This document shows positions 7,788 to 16,643 of a stretch of 61,300 bases of DNA, one piece after another. Both the position numbers and the translations under genes were made by a program. A model generated the notes under the pieces. It saw only the letters and a program-made list of their open reading frames with translations. It had not been told where the DNA came from and searched no databases. Origin of the DNA: Gemmatimonas sp. (GTDB lineage: Bacteria > Gemmatimonadota > Gemmatimonadetes > Gemmatimonadales > Gemmatimonadaceae); the NCBI GenBank assembly GCA_011390805.1, contig JAABRT010000017.1, positions 1 to 61,300 on the forward strand, given 5' to 3'. Each line of letters opens with the position of its first letter. The stretch's first letter is position 1.

Positions 7788-10248
7788 CACGTTGTACGCA
7801 ACCGAAGTCGCCTGCGCCCACTGCACCCTGCCGGTGCCGCCGGCGCTCATTCGCGAGAACGAAGACCGGCAGTTCTGCTGCTCAGGTTGTCACACCGCGT
7901 ATTCGTTGCTGCACGATCACGGACTCGAACAGTTCTACAGCTTTCGCGAGCGGCGTGACGCACCGGTACAACGCACCGGCCGCAGCTACGAAGAGTTTGA
8001 TCATCCCGCGTTTGCGGCGTTGCACGTAAAGGCCACGCCCGGTGGGCTGTCGCGCATTGAGCTGTACCTCGAAGGCATTCACTGTGCATCGTGCGTGTGG
8101 TTGGTGGAGCGCGTGCCGCTGCTGGTAAGCGGCGTGGCGCGCGCCGAGCTCGATGTGCGCCGTTCGCGCGCCATCGTTGAGTGGAGTGCTGAGCAGACAT
8201 CGCTGTCCGATATCGCGCGAACGCTCGACACACTGGGCTATCCGCCGCACCCGTTCCGCGGTGTGGCCCGGGATGCGGTGCGACGCGGCGAAGATCGTCG
8301 CATGCTCACGCGCATTGGTGTGGCCGGTGCCATTGCCGGCAACGTGATGCTGTTCGCGTTGGCGTTATACAGCGGTGAGATCGCCTGGATGGATCCGGCG
8401 CATACCCGCTTCTTCCGCTGGCTGTCCATGGGGCTCACCCTGCCGGCGCTCGTGTGGCCAGGCCGCGTGTTTTTTACCGGTGCCATCGCGGCGTTGCGCA
8501 CGCGCACACTGCACATGGACCTGCCGATTGCGATTGCGCTGGCCGCCGGCTTTGTGCGCGGCGCGATCAATACTGTTGCCGACGAAGGGCCAATCTATTT
8601 TGACGGCCTCGCCATTCTGGTGTTTGCACTGCTTGTGGGTCGGTTTCTCCAGCAACGCGGACAACGGCTGGCCACCGATTCGGCTGAACTGTTGTACGCG
8701 CTGACACCTGCAACAGCGCGCATTGCCAACGCCGATGGATCGGTGCGGGAGTTGCCAACGGAAGCCGTGCTGCCGGGCATGGTGCTCGACGTGCGTGCCG
8801 GCGAAACATTTGCGGCGGACGGCGTGCTCACCTCGGAACAGACCACGGTAAACGCCGCACTGCTCACCGGTGAATCACGACCGGCGCGCGTGACCAGCGG
8901 TGATGCCGTCTTTGCGGGCACGCTGAATGTATCGTCGCCGGCCCGTGTGCGCGTGACCGAAAGCGGCGAGACAAGTCGCGTTGCCCGACTCATGCAACAG
9001 GTTGAACTGTCGGCGTCACGCCGTGCGCCGGTGGTGATTGCCGCAGACCGTCTGGCGGCCGTATTCGTGGCTGTTGTGCTGACGGCTTCAGTGCTTACCT
9101 ACGCGTTCAAAGTATGGAACGGCTCGGCGTCGGCGCTTGATGATGTGATTGCACTGCTGGTGGTCACCTGCCCGTGTGCGTTGGCGTTGGCCACACCGCT
9201 GGCCGTGACCGTGGCGGTAGGACGTGCGGCGCGGGGCGGCGTGCTGGTAAAGGGTGGAGATTCGCTCGAGGTGCTGGCCAAGCCGGGCGTGTTGGTACTC
9301 GATAAAACGGGTACGCTCACCGAAGGACACTCGGCGCTTGTGACATGGATTGGCGACACGCGTGCGCAGGAACTGGTGTTGTCACTCGAACAGGGATCGT
9401 CGCATCCCATTGCCGATGGCTTTCGCCGGGCCTGGCCACTGCTGCCAACGCATGAGGTCACCGATGCACAGCATGTTAGCGGCGGCGGCTTGATGGGCAC
9501 GGTGCTTGGTCGTTCAGTGATTGTTGGATCGCCCGCCTTTGTACGCAGCCGTACCACCTTTGGCAGCGAGCTGGTGGAGGCGGGCATCAGCGCGCTCGAC
9601 CATTCACTGACGCCGGTGCTGATTGCCGTAGACGGGGAGATAGTTGCCGCCGCCGGGATTGGCGATCGCATACGCGACGATGCATTGAGTGCACTCACCG
9701 CACTGCGTGCGCGTGGTTGGCGCACCATGATGGCCTCGGGCGATGTGATGCAGGTTGCGCAGGCCGTTGGAGGCACGCTCGGCTTTGCGCCAGGTGATGT
9801 GTTTGGTGCGATGTCACCTGAGCAGAAGCTGGCGTTGGTGGAACGGCTGCGAAGCGAAGGGCATGAGGTTGTGATGGTTGGCGACGGCGTGAACGATGCG
9901 GCCGCCATGGTGGCCGCTTCGGTAGGCGTAGGCGTTCATGGTGGCGCCGAAGCATGTCTGGCCAACGCCGATGTCTTTCTCACGCGGGCCGGCCTCACGC
10001 CGCTCCGGGAGCTGATTGAAGGAGCCGAGCGAACCGCGGGGGTAATTCGTCGCAACTTTGCCTTCTCGCTAGGTTACAACGTGATCGGTGCGTCGTTGGC
10101 GATTGCCGGGCTGCTCACACCGCTTATTGCAGCGGTGCTCATGCCACTGAGTTCGCTCACCGTGGTAATTGCCTCGTGGCGTGGCCGGACATTTGTCAGG
10201 ACGCCGGTGTCCTCCGTCGCGTCTCTCAACGGAAGTGTGGTACCATGA
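7777..10248 (+). CDS. ccoI: CcoI copper-exporting P1B-type ATPase
   Basis: This 823-residue heavy-metal P-type ATPase moves Cu(I) across the inner membrane for cbb3 oxidase assembly. It has an N-terminal cysteine-rich segment (CAHC at 13-16 and CCSGC at 34-38), a heavy-metal-associated domain with GIHCASC (Cys103 and Cys106), and about eight membrane helices. The CPC ion-binding motif is seen in TCPCALALATPL, the phosphorylation motif is DKTGTLTEG, and the hinge is GDGVNDAA. The double metal-binding N-terminus is typical of CcoI/FixI. The start MCPDTLYATE lies inside the 3' end of the preceding gene. Longer upstream starts would extend the overlap without adding recognisable sequence. Confidence 0.95.
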   Translation: MCPDTLYATEVACAHCTLPVPPALIRENEDRQFCCSGCHTAYSLLHDHGLEQFYSFRERRDAPVQRTGRSYEEFDHPAFAALHVKATPGGLSRIELYLEGIHCASCVWLVERVPLLVSGVARAELDVRRSRAIVEWSAEQTSLSDIARTLDTLGYPPHPFRGVARDAVRRGEDRRMLTRIGVAGAIAGNVMLFALALYSGEIAWMDPAHTRFFRWLSMGLTLPALVWPGRVFFTGAIAALRTRTLHMDLPIAIALAAGFVRGAINTVADEGPIYFDGLAILVFALLVGRFLQQRGQRLATDSAELLYALTPATARIANADGSVRELPTEAVLPGMVLDVRAGETFAADGVLTSEQTTVNAALLTGESRPARVTSGDAVFAGTLNVSSPARVRVTESGETSRVARLMQQVELSASRRAPVVIAADRLAAVFVAVVLTASVLTYAFKVWNGSASALDDVIALLVVTCPCALALATPLAVTVAVGRAARGGVLVKGGDSLEVLAKPGVLVLDKTGTLTEGHSALVTWIGDTRAQELVLSLEQGSSHPIADGFRRAWPLLPTHEVTDAQHVSGGGLMGTVLGRSVIVGSPAFVRSRTTFGSELVEAGISALDHSLTPVLIAVDGEIVAAAGIGDRIRDDALSALTALRARGWRTMMASGDVMQVAQAVGGTLGFAPGDVFGAMSPEQKLALVERLRSEGHEVVMVGDGVNDAAAMVAASVGVGVHGGAEACLANADVFLTRAGLTPLRELIEGAERTAGVIRRNFAFSLGYNVIGASLAIAGLLTPLIAAVLMPLSSLTVVIASWRGRTFVRTPVSSVASLNGSVVP

Positions 10249-10258
10249 GTATGAGCAT

Positions 10259-10432
10259 ATGAGTGTGCTGTATCTGGTCGTACCACTGGCATTGCTGGTA
10301 GTGGGTGCCGCGGTGTGGGCTTTTGTGTGGGCGTCGGGCAAAGGACAGTTCGACGATCTCGATACGCCGGCACTGCGCATGCTGCATGACGATGGCGAAG
10401 CGAGCCAGAACACTCCGCCCAAGTCCGAATAA
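10259..10432 (+). CDS. ccoS: CcoS cbb3 assembly protein
   Basis: This 57-residue protein has one N-terminal membrane helix (MSVLYLVVPLALLVVGAAVW) followed by GQFDDLDTPALRML, which is the CcoS signature region (aromatic-Asp-Asp-Leu-Asp/Glu). CcoS is required for cofactor insertion into the cbb3 complex. The start is 10 bases after the ccoI stop. The GC-rich upstream frame is not needed. It ends the cco operon proper. Confidence 0.9.
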   Translation: MSVLYLVVPLALLVVGAAVWAFVWASGKGQFDDLDTPALRMLHDDGEASQNTPPKSE

Positions 10433-10503
10433 CGGATTCTGCGATGATGCAGCCGTATCACGTGGTTTGATTAACCGCGGGCTGTGCCCCGCAGGCGGAA
10501 CTG

Positions 10504-12039
10504 ATGGACCGTAGAGACTTCCTGCGCTCAGCCGCACTGGCTGGTGGCGCTGTGGTAGGCGCCCGCATGGGCAGTGATATTGATCTGCCACCGGCGCTGC
10601 GCGGGGTATTGCACCAGCCGCTTGCATCGCCCGCATCGGTGCCTGCCGCTGCCGGCGGTCCGTTGTACCTGCCGGCCACGGTATCACCGCGCAACCTGCT
10701 GCTTACGGCGCGTGAACATGTCACGAGCATTGCGCCCGGTGTGCAATCCACCGTGATGTCGGTAGGTGATGGTCCGGTATCACCAACCATTCGTGCGCGG
10801 GCCGGCGAGCGTGCAACCATCACGCTGCGCAATGAGTTGAACGAGCCCACGATCCTGCACTGGCACGGCCTGCGTCCACCGGAAAAAGACGACGGACATC
10901 CGCGTCTTGCAGTCGATTCGGGGAAGTCATACAGCTACGACTTCGTGATTGATGAGCGTGCCGGCACCTACTGGTACCACGCGCATCCACACATGCGTAC
11001 GGCCGCGCAGGTCCATCTCGGCATGGCGGGCATGTTCATTATCACCGATGCCGAAGAAGAGGCACTCGGTTTGCCATCAGGGGATCGTGAACTCACCGTG
11101 CTGCTCCAGGACAAACGGCCGGCTGCTGATGGTACGGTGAGCTACAACGTGACCATGGGTCACGACATGATGGAAGGACTGCTGGGCAGCGCGGCGTACG
11201 CCAACGGGGTTCGCACACCCAGTGTCGAAGTGAGCTCCGCGCATTACCGCGTACGACTGCTCGGCGCGGCGAACGCACGCATCTTCCGGCTTGGTCTGTC
11301 CAACCAGCGAAATCTTGTGCTCATCGGCACGGACGGCGGATTGCTGGAACGCCCAGTGTCATTGCCTCACATGGAGCTGGCCACGGGGGAGCGTGCCGAC
11401 CTGTTGCTCGACTTCACCGGTATTCCCGAAGGAACACGCGTGATGTTGCAGTCGCTGCCGTTCGATCCACCGTATCGCGGTATGGGCGGTGGCATGGGAC
11501 GCGGCATGGGCGGTGGTGGAATGGGTATGGGCATGGGCGGCGGCGGCGTGGTACCACAGGGCGGCGCCATGGACCTGCTTGAGTTCGTGGTCACCAAATC
11601 GGTGCGCGATGACTTCCGCGTACCCACGCAACTCTCGGTTATTGCACCGGTGAACGAAGCGGCGATTTCACGCGAGCGCACGTTCCACTTTCGCAGCGCC
11701 ATGATGATGCACCAGATCAACGGGCGCGACTTCGAGATGGATCGCATTGATGAGCGCATTCCCTTTGGAAGTACTGAGCGCTGGGTGTTCGTGAATGACG
11801 GCCCCTTCCCGCATCCGGTGCACATGCACGCGGTGCAGTTCCGCATTACCGATCGCACTGGCGGTCGCGGTACACTCTACCCCTGGGAAGCGGGGTGGAA
11901 AGACACCGTGCTGGTATATCCCGGCGAGCGGGTATCAGTGGTGGCCACCTTCAACAGCCACCGTGGCCGGTTCATGATGCACTGCCATAATCTTGAACAC
12001 GAAGACCATGGCATGATGATGAACTTCGAGGTGGAATAG
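10504..12039 (+). CDS. Tat-exported multicopper oxidase
   Basis: This 511-residue multicopper oxidase is of the CueO/CotA/laccase type. The N-terminus MDRRDFLRSAALAGG has a twin-arginine pattern, so folded export is expected. All four copper-ligand regions are visible: HWHG (His119, His121), WYHAHPH (His159, His161), HPVHMH near 440, and MHCHNLEHEDHGMMM (His493, Cys494, His495, His499, Met504). An unusual Gly/Met-rich stretch lies around residues 326-350. In CueO-like enzymes Met-rich loops bind Cu(I), so cuprous oxidase activity and periplasmic copper protection are plausible. It begins 71 bases after ccoS and may share its transcript. It ends 5 bases from a convergent gene. Confidence 0.92.
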   Translation: MDRRDFLRSAALAGGAVVGARMGSDIDLPPALRGVLHQPLASPASVPAAAGGPLYLPATVSPRNLLLTAREHVTSIAPGVQSTVMSVGDGPVSPTIRARAGERATITLRNELNEPTILHWHGLRPPEKDDGHPRLAVDSGKSYSYDFVIDERAGTYWYHAHPHMRTAAQVHLGMAGMFIITDAEEEALGLPSGDRELTVLLQDKRPAADGTVSYNVTMGHDMMEGLLGSAAYANGVRTPSVEVSSAHYRVRLLGAANARIFRLGLSNQRNLVLIGTDGGLLERPVSLPHMELATGERADLLLDFTGIPEGTRVMLQSLPFDPPYRGMGGGMGRGMGGGGMGMGMGGGGVVPQGGAMDLLEFVVTKSVRDDFRVPTQLSVIAPVNEAAISRERTFHFRSAMMMHQINGRDFEMDRIDERIPFGSTERWVFVNDGPFPHPVHMHAVQFRITDRTGGRGTLYPWEAGWKDTVLVYPGERVSVVATFNSHRGRFMMHCHNLEHEDHGMMMNFEVE

Positions 12040-12044
12040 CTCTC

Positions 12045-12938
12045 TCAGGGCGTTTGACGCAGCCACGATACCAGCGCGCGTATCGTGGTTTCGTCGAGCT
12101 GACCGCCGTGCGTCTTCGCGAACCCCATCATGGCCGTGCCCGCGACGCCATGTGAGATAATGCCGAAAGCAGAGTCGGCGTTGGCAGCGAGCGCGGGCGA
12201 CAAGGGACGGATTCTTCCGGCGATTGCCGTTCCTTCACCTATCGCGCCGTGACAGGTGGCACAGCGTGATGTGAACAGTTGCTCGAGTTCACGATAACCG
12301 CTGTCAGACGCGCCATGCACCGCGCCGCCAGGCGCGCTATCTGACGCCGCGACCCCCACCACATTCACATCGTCTTCTCTCCCGCGTGCATCCGCCGATG
12401 CGTTCTCGCGCCCCGGTGATCTCCCGTCCCGCGTGCGGCGCACGCGCACCGGAGCGGCCTCACCGCGATACCACCCCGCCACACTTGGCGCGCCGTCTTC
12501 CATGGATCGCAAGTAGGCAACCAACCAGGTGATTTCCTGAGCGGTAAATGGTCCACCAAGATCCATGTCGTACGCCGTCATGGCAGAACCGGGAATACCA
12601 CCCGCAATCAGCCATTGCAGTTGTCGATCTGAGACGGAGGTTAGAAACTCTTTCGCGCCGAGTGTTGGAAAGCCACGTCCGCCACGTGCGTCGTCACCAT
12701 GACAGGACGCGCAATGCTGTGCGAACAGGTCTTCGCCCAGCTCGATATTCTGCGCATTCATTTCCGCCAGCGTCTCTGCGCGACGACTCGGCTCACCGAT
12801 CTTGTACATCGGGAACGCTACGATGAGCACAAGCATGCACAGCAACCCAACCATGTAATAGCGATCGAGTTGGCGCGCCTGCTCCGGTGTATCGAGTGGC
12901 GGTGGCGAAGGACGTTGATCACGACGGGGAGCAGTCAC
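12045..12938 (-). CDS. membrane-anchored diheme cytochrome c of bc-type complex
   Basis: This 297-residue protein has an N-terminal membrane anchor (about 28-46) and two cytochrome c domains with heme sites C76-A-S-C79-H80 and C226-A-T-C229-H230. They are joined by a charged, low-complexity linker (about 160-210). It is the last gene of the leftward operon that also encodes Rieske and cytochrome b proteins, and it starts 6 bases after the Rieske stop. This fits the cytochrome c subunit of a quinol-cytochrome c reductase that would hand electrons to the cbb3 oxidase or a soluble carrier. Its stop is only 5 bases from the multicopper oxidase stop on the other strand. Confidence 0.9.
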   Translation of the reverse strand: MTAPRRDQRPSPPPLDTPEQARQLDRYYMVGLLCMLVLIVAFPMYKIGEPSRRAETLAEMNAQNIELGEDLFAQHCASCHGDDARGGRGFPTLGAKEFLTSVSDRQLQWLIAGGIPGSAMTAYDMDLGGPFTAQEITWLVAYLRSMEDGAPSVAGWYRGEAAPVRVRRTRDGRSPGRENASADARGREDDVNVVGVAASDSAPGGAVHGASDSGYRELEQLFTSRCATCHGAIGEGTAIAGRIRPLSPALAANADSAFGIISHGVAGTAMMGFAKTHGGQLDETTIRALVSWLRQTP

Positions 12939-12944
12939 GCGCGT

Positions 12945-13445
12945 TTACGCCTCATCTGCGGGCGCACAGCTGCCACCGCGCGCGGGCGTGTCGTAGAGAC
13001 GTGAACCGAGCGGCGCGCCCTGTTCGAGCACCATGGTATTTACCGTGACGCGTCCATCAACGATCTGTACCGGATAGCGATCCATACCGCGCGGTGCCGG
13101 ACCGCTGATCCACTCGCCTGCCGCGTTGTACACCGAGCCGTGACACGGGCACTCAAAACGTCCCGACGCTTCACAGAATGGCACCGCGCAACCAAGGTGC
13201 GGACACTTCTGCGAGATGGCAAACAGTTCGTCTTTGGCACGCGTGACAAAAAATCGTCCTTCGCGCACAAAGGTCGCTGAACCTTCAGGATATGCGTCGG
13301 GTGGAAGCAGCGGCAACACACCGCCACCACTCACATCGGCGAGTGGCTTGAGGGCTTCAAAGGTGGTCCATCCGGCAGCGGCGACCAGCAATCCACTGCC
13401 CACCTTCCAACCGGCTTCGAGTAACTCTCTTCGTGTCGGGCTCAT
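12945..13445 (-). CDS. Rieske iron-sulfur protein
   Basis: This 166-residue protein has an N-terminal anchor or Tat-like signal (MSPTRRELLEAGWKVGSG plus a hydrophobic stretch) and a Rieske domain. The 2Fe-2S ligands are Cys81/His83 in CPHLGC and Cys99/His102 in CPCHGS, with Cys86 and Cys101 placed for the disulfide. The start at 13445 is chosen because an upstream in-frame start would add about 28 residues that overlap the cytochrome b gene. It lies 13 bases after the cytochrome b stop. It is expected to take electrons from quinol at the Qo site and pass them to cytochrome c. Confidence 0.93.
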   Translation of the reverse strand: MSPTRRELLEAGWKVGSGLLVAAAGWTTFEALKPLADVSGGGVLPLLPPDAYPEGSATFVREGRFFVTRAKDELFAISQKCPHLGCAVPFCEASGRFECPCHGSVYNAAGEWISGPAPRGMDRYPVQIVDGRVTVNTMVLEQGAPLGSRLYDTPARGGSCAPADEA

Positions 13446-13458
13446 GCGCGCACCAGCC

Positions 13459-14772
13459 TCACGGTTCGAAATAAAGGTGTTCCCACGGGAGCACAAAGCC
13501 CCAGCCGGGCCCACGGAATAGCGCGCCAATCACCGTGAGTACGGCGAGCGCAATGAACAATGACCAGAACACAATCAGGGCGACTTTGCGATCCTGCGGA
13601 CGGCGCGACGGATTGCGATCGATGTACGGCAGGGCAACGAGCGCGGCGATGAGGACGCCGGGTGCGAGCACACCAGCGACCAGCGGATCGAAGTGCGCCA
13701 ACAGCTCCTGCAAGCCCACGAAGTACCAGGGAGCCTTTGACGGCTCAGGTGTCACATTGGGATTGGCCAGTTCGCGCAACGGAGCTTCAAAGGCAACACC
13801 GAGCGCGAGCACCAACGCACAGGCCGCGAGCGCCACCACCTGATGACGAATGATCAGGTGCGGCCAGGCAAAGACTTCGTCCTCGGGTGCGCGTGCGTGG
13901 CCGGGGCCTTCGTCGGTCTCAACCACACCCAGCACCCGCCGACCGTCAGGCAACCAGGTTTCTGCGGCCACGGTGATGGCCTCATGATCATCGGCACGCT
14001 CGGTGACGTCATGCGCCAGCGGCGCCACATCTCCCACCGCCAACCCGTCTTTGCGCAGTCTCCACAGATGCACCGCCATGAGCAGAAAGAACGCACCGGT
14101 AAGGACTGCCACGTGAATCACGTAAAAACGAAGCAGTGCCGACTGACCAATTGTACTTCCGCCAAGCAGGAAGTTGCGCATCCAACCGCCGACTCCCGGT
14201 GCGTACTGCACAAGATCAGATCCAACGGTCACGGCCCAATACGCCAGCTGATCCCACGGCAACAGGTAACCGGTAAACGAATAGGCCAGCGTTACCACCA
14301 GCAATCCTACCCCGATCACCCAGTTGAACTGACGCGGTGCCTTGTAGGCGCCATCAATGAAAACACGCACCAGATGAAACACGACGGCCAACACCATCAG
14401 GTGCGCGCCCCAGCGATGCACGTTGCGAATGAGCTGACCGAAGCCAACCTGCGATCGCAGCAGCTGCATATCACCGTAGGCCATACTCACCGCGGGTGTG
14501 TAAAAAAACATCAGGTACACACCGGTGATGAGCAGGATCGTAAACAGTACGGTGGAGATAAAACCAAGTCGCCACGTCGAGCGGAATCGCAACAGCGCGC
14601 GTGGTACACGTACGGGATACACGTGCAGAAACACGTTGCCAAAAGCGCGCTGCGCGCGGCCACGTGGCGAATCATGCGCGGGCGACCGGATGATGGACCG
14701 GTACAGGGCAGACTCCTGCACCCATGAACGCCAGCCCTGTGGCCTGGACTGCGGGACGCGTGGCTCAGTCAT
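13459..14772 (-). CDS. cytochrome b (b6/subunit IV fused type) of bc complex
   Basis: This 437-residue protein contains the four-helix heme-binding part and the C-terminal subunit-IV-like part in one chain. Heme ligands are the pair in NVHRWGAHLMVLAVVFH (13 residues between the histidines) and the pair in IHVAVLTGAFFLLMAVH (14 between). This 13/14 spacing is the b6f-like pattern rather than 13/13 of bc1. The Qo motif region reads SKAPWYFVGLQELL, where the usual PEWY Glu is replaced. The start MTEPRVPQ at 14772 overlaps the upstream flavoprotein stop by four bases. A poorly conserved linker (about 260-315) separates the two halves. Confidence 0.93.
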   Translation of the reverse strand: MTEPRVPQSRPQGWRSWVQESALYRSIIRSPAHDSPRGRAQRAFGNVFLHVYPVRVPRALLRFRSTWRLGFISTVLFTILLITGVYLMFFYTPAVSMAYGDMQLLRSQVGFGQLIRNVHRWGAHLMVLAVVFHLVRVFIDGAYKAPRQFNWVIGVGLLVVTLAYSFTGYLLPWDQLAYWAVTVGSDLVQYAPGVGGWMRNFLLGGSTIGQSALLRFYVIHVAVLTGAFFLLMAVHLWRLRKDGLAVGDVAPLAHDVTERADDHEAITVAAETWLPDGRRVLGVVETDEGPGHARAPEDEVFAWPHLIIRHQVVALAACALVLALGVAFEAPLRELANPNVTPEPSKAPWYFVGLQELLAHFDPLVAGVLAPGVLIAALVALPYIDRNPSRRPQDRKVALIVFWSLFIALAVLTVIGALFRGPGWGFVLPWEHLYFEP

Positions 14773-16643
14773 TCGATCTCGGCGGTTGCGCGCGGCCGGC
14801 CACGCGTTGGGAGTACGGGCGGGTGCTGCGCGGGCGCGAGCGTGAAGTGCAGCGCATCGGTGGGACAACGGTGCACGCACAAACCGCAACGGATGCAGGT
14901 GGTGTCATCGAATACCAGTGCCAGTGACGCCCGGCCTGCCGGAACAAGCGCTAATGACGACTGCGGACACACATCAACACAGAGTGCACAGGCAATACAG
15001 CGGGTGGCGGAAAACTGCATGTGCTCGTCGCAGCGAAGACAGCGCGCGGCCTCTACACGACCGGTACGGGCGTCGAGCGAATGTTCAACTTCGGCAGTGG
15101 CGTCGCGCTGTGACGGCGCAAGTACCGGCAGTGGCGTTCGTTCAAGTTCATCGTAGCCACTCCAGAAACGTGTTTGCGTTTCGAGCGGTGGCGCGGTTGA
15201 GACCGATCGTGGTGCCGCAACGCGCCATTCCACCGCTACCGGAGCGCCGTGTGAACTGGCCGCTGCCTCATGCGGCAGGCCGTCAACCAGCGCGTCAGCG
15301 GACAGCGCCGCAATCATCGATGCCGCCGCACGCTGACCAGCTGCGATTGCATCAATCAGATCTCGCGGACCCGTGGCAACATCCCCTGCGGCCCACACGC
15401 GTGCATCGGTTGAGCGCAGCGCCCCGTCTACCTGCACACCGCCCCATGGAGTGCGCGCGACAGACGGTGTGTCTGCAAGGAAATCGGTGTCCGACTGTTG
15501 GCCGATCGCGAGCACAACCGTGTCTGCTGCAATCACCACAGACTGAGCGACATCAAGTGCCGGGGCAAAGCGACCGTCAGCGTCATAGAGCGAGAGCACG
15601 GGCGCAATCTCCACTCCGGTCACGCGGCTCTCACCCACCAGACGCACCACACCATAGCCGTCACGCAAGGCAACCCCCTCGGTGGTGGCCTCATGCAGTT
15701 CTTCGGCGGGCACCGGCAACGCCGCACGGCTTTCCGGTGCAATCATTGTGACGCTGCGTTCACCCGCACGGCGCGCGCTGCGCGCGGCGTCGAGTGCGGT
15801 TTGCCCATCATAGGCTGACGTCGCACCGGCCCGCCACGCACTGCGCGCTGCATCAAAGGCCACACTGCCGCCACCAATCACCACTACCGGACCCTGCGAT
15901 ACATCATCGGTGGCACGCGCCGTACCCGCCTCACGCGCGTTTTCAACGCGCAGAAAGTCTACTGCGCGTACCACGCCCGGCAGGTCTGCGCCGGGAGCGC
16001 GCAAGTTGCGCCCCTGCTGGCAGCCAATGGTGATGAGAACCGCCGCGTGTCGCACTAGCAGTTCCTCAAACGACACATCAACGCCGATCTTCACGCCGCG
16101 CTGCACCTCAATCCCCAACCCGGCGATTGCGTCGATTTCCGCATCCAGCACCGCGCGCGGTAGCCGGAACGCGGGAATGCCGTAGCGCATCATGCCACCC
16201 GCTTCCGGCATCGCCTCATACATAATCACATCGTGACCGTGACGTCTCAGATCGTGTGCAGCCGCGAGCCCCGCAGGCCCCGCGCCAATGATTCCAACGG
16301 AAGCCCGTGAAATTGGCGGTAACGTACCAACCGCCTGCGTCCATCGTGACGCCGCTCCCTGCTCGGCACCAAACGAGTCGCACAGTACGCGCTTTAACGC
16401 ACGTATCGACACGGCGGAATCAATCACTCCACGACGACATGCGGATTCGCAGGGGGCCGAACACACGCGTCCGCACACTGAAGCAAAGGGGTTGGGGAGC
16501 CGTGCCACATCGTAAGCGTCTGCAATGCGCCCCTCGGCCAGCAGCGCCACATACGCCGCTGCGTCAGTGCCTACGGGACACGCCGCGCGACAAGGCGCCG
16601 GTGTACCGCGTACGACCGCGCCAAAATCATCGTGTGGTTGCAC
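14769..16643 (-). CDS. GltD-like NAD(P)H/FAD oxidoreductase with C-terminal 2x[4Fe-4S] ferredoxin domain
   Basis: This 624-residue flavoprotein resembles the small subunit of glutamate synthase and related NAD(P)H-dependent ferredoxin reductases. The N-terminal part has the GltD Fe-S region (CRAACPVGTDAAAY, then CGRVCSAPCESAC). A FAD-binding GAGPAGLAAA and a second NAD(P)-binding VVIGGGSVAFDAA follow, then CIACALCVDVCP and CIRCGLCVHRCP for two 4Fe-4S clusters. An imperfect repeat of DAARSA...RAG interrupts the second nucleotide-binding fold. The start is a GTG at 16643 that overlaps the upstream TAG and follows GAGGGA. It is translationally linked to cytochrome b, so it may pass electrons between NAD(P)H or ferredoxin and the quinone pool. 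That role is inference. Confidence 0.88.
   Translation of the reverse strand: MQPHDDFGAVVRGTPAPCRAACPVGTDAAAYVALLAEGRIADAYDVARLPNPFASVCGRVCSAPCESACRRGVIDSAVSIRALKRVLCDSFGAEQGAASRWTQAVGTLPPISRASVGIIGAGPAGLAAAHDLRRHGHDVIMYEAMPEAGGMMRYGIPAFRLPRAVLDAEIDAIAGLGIEVQRGVKIGVDVSFEELLVRHAAVLITIGCQQGRNLRAPGADLPGVVRAVDFLRVENAREAGTARATDDVSQGPVVVIGGGSVAFDAARSAWRAGATSAYDGQTALDAARSARRAGERSVTMIAPESRAALPVPAEELHEATTEGVALRDGYGVVRLVGESRVTGVEIAPVLSLYDADGRFAPALDVAQSVVIAADTVVLAIGQQSDTDFLADTPSVARTPWGGVQVDGALRSTDARVWAAGDVATGPRDLIDAIAAGQRAAASMIAALSADALVDGLPHEAAASSHGAPVAVEWRVAAPRSVSTAPPLETQTRFWSGYDELERTPLPVLAPSQRDATAEVEHSLDARTGRVEAARCLRCDEHMQFSATRCIACALCVDVCPQSSLALVPAGRASLALVFDDTTCIRCGLCVHRCPTDALHFTLAPAQHPPVLPTRGRPRATAEIE

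Noticed and set aside
13843-14727. 294-codon plus-strand frame inside the cytochrome b gene
   Set aside because: Antisense shadow; the cytochrome b heme ligands and Qo region on the minus strand are unambiguous.
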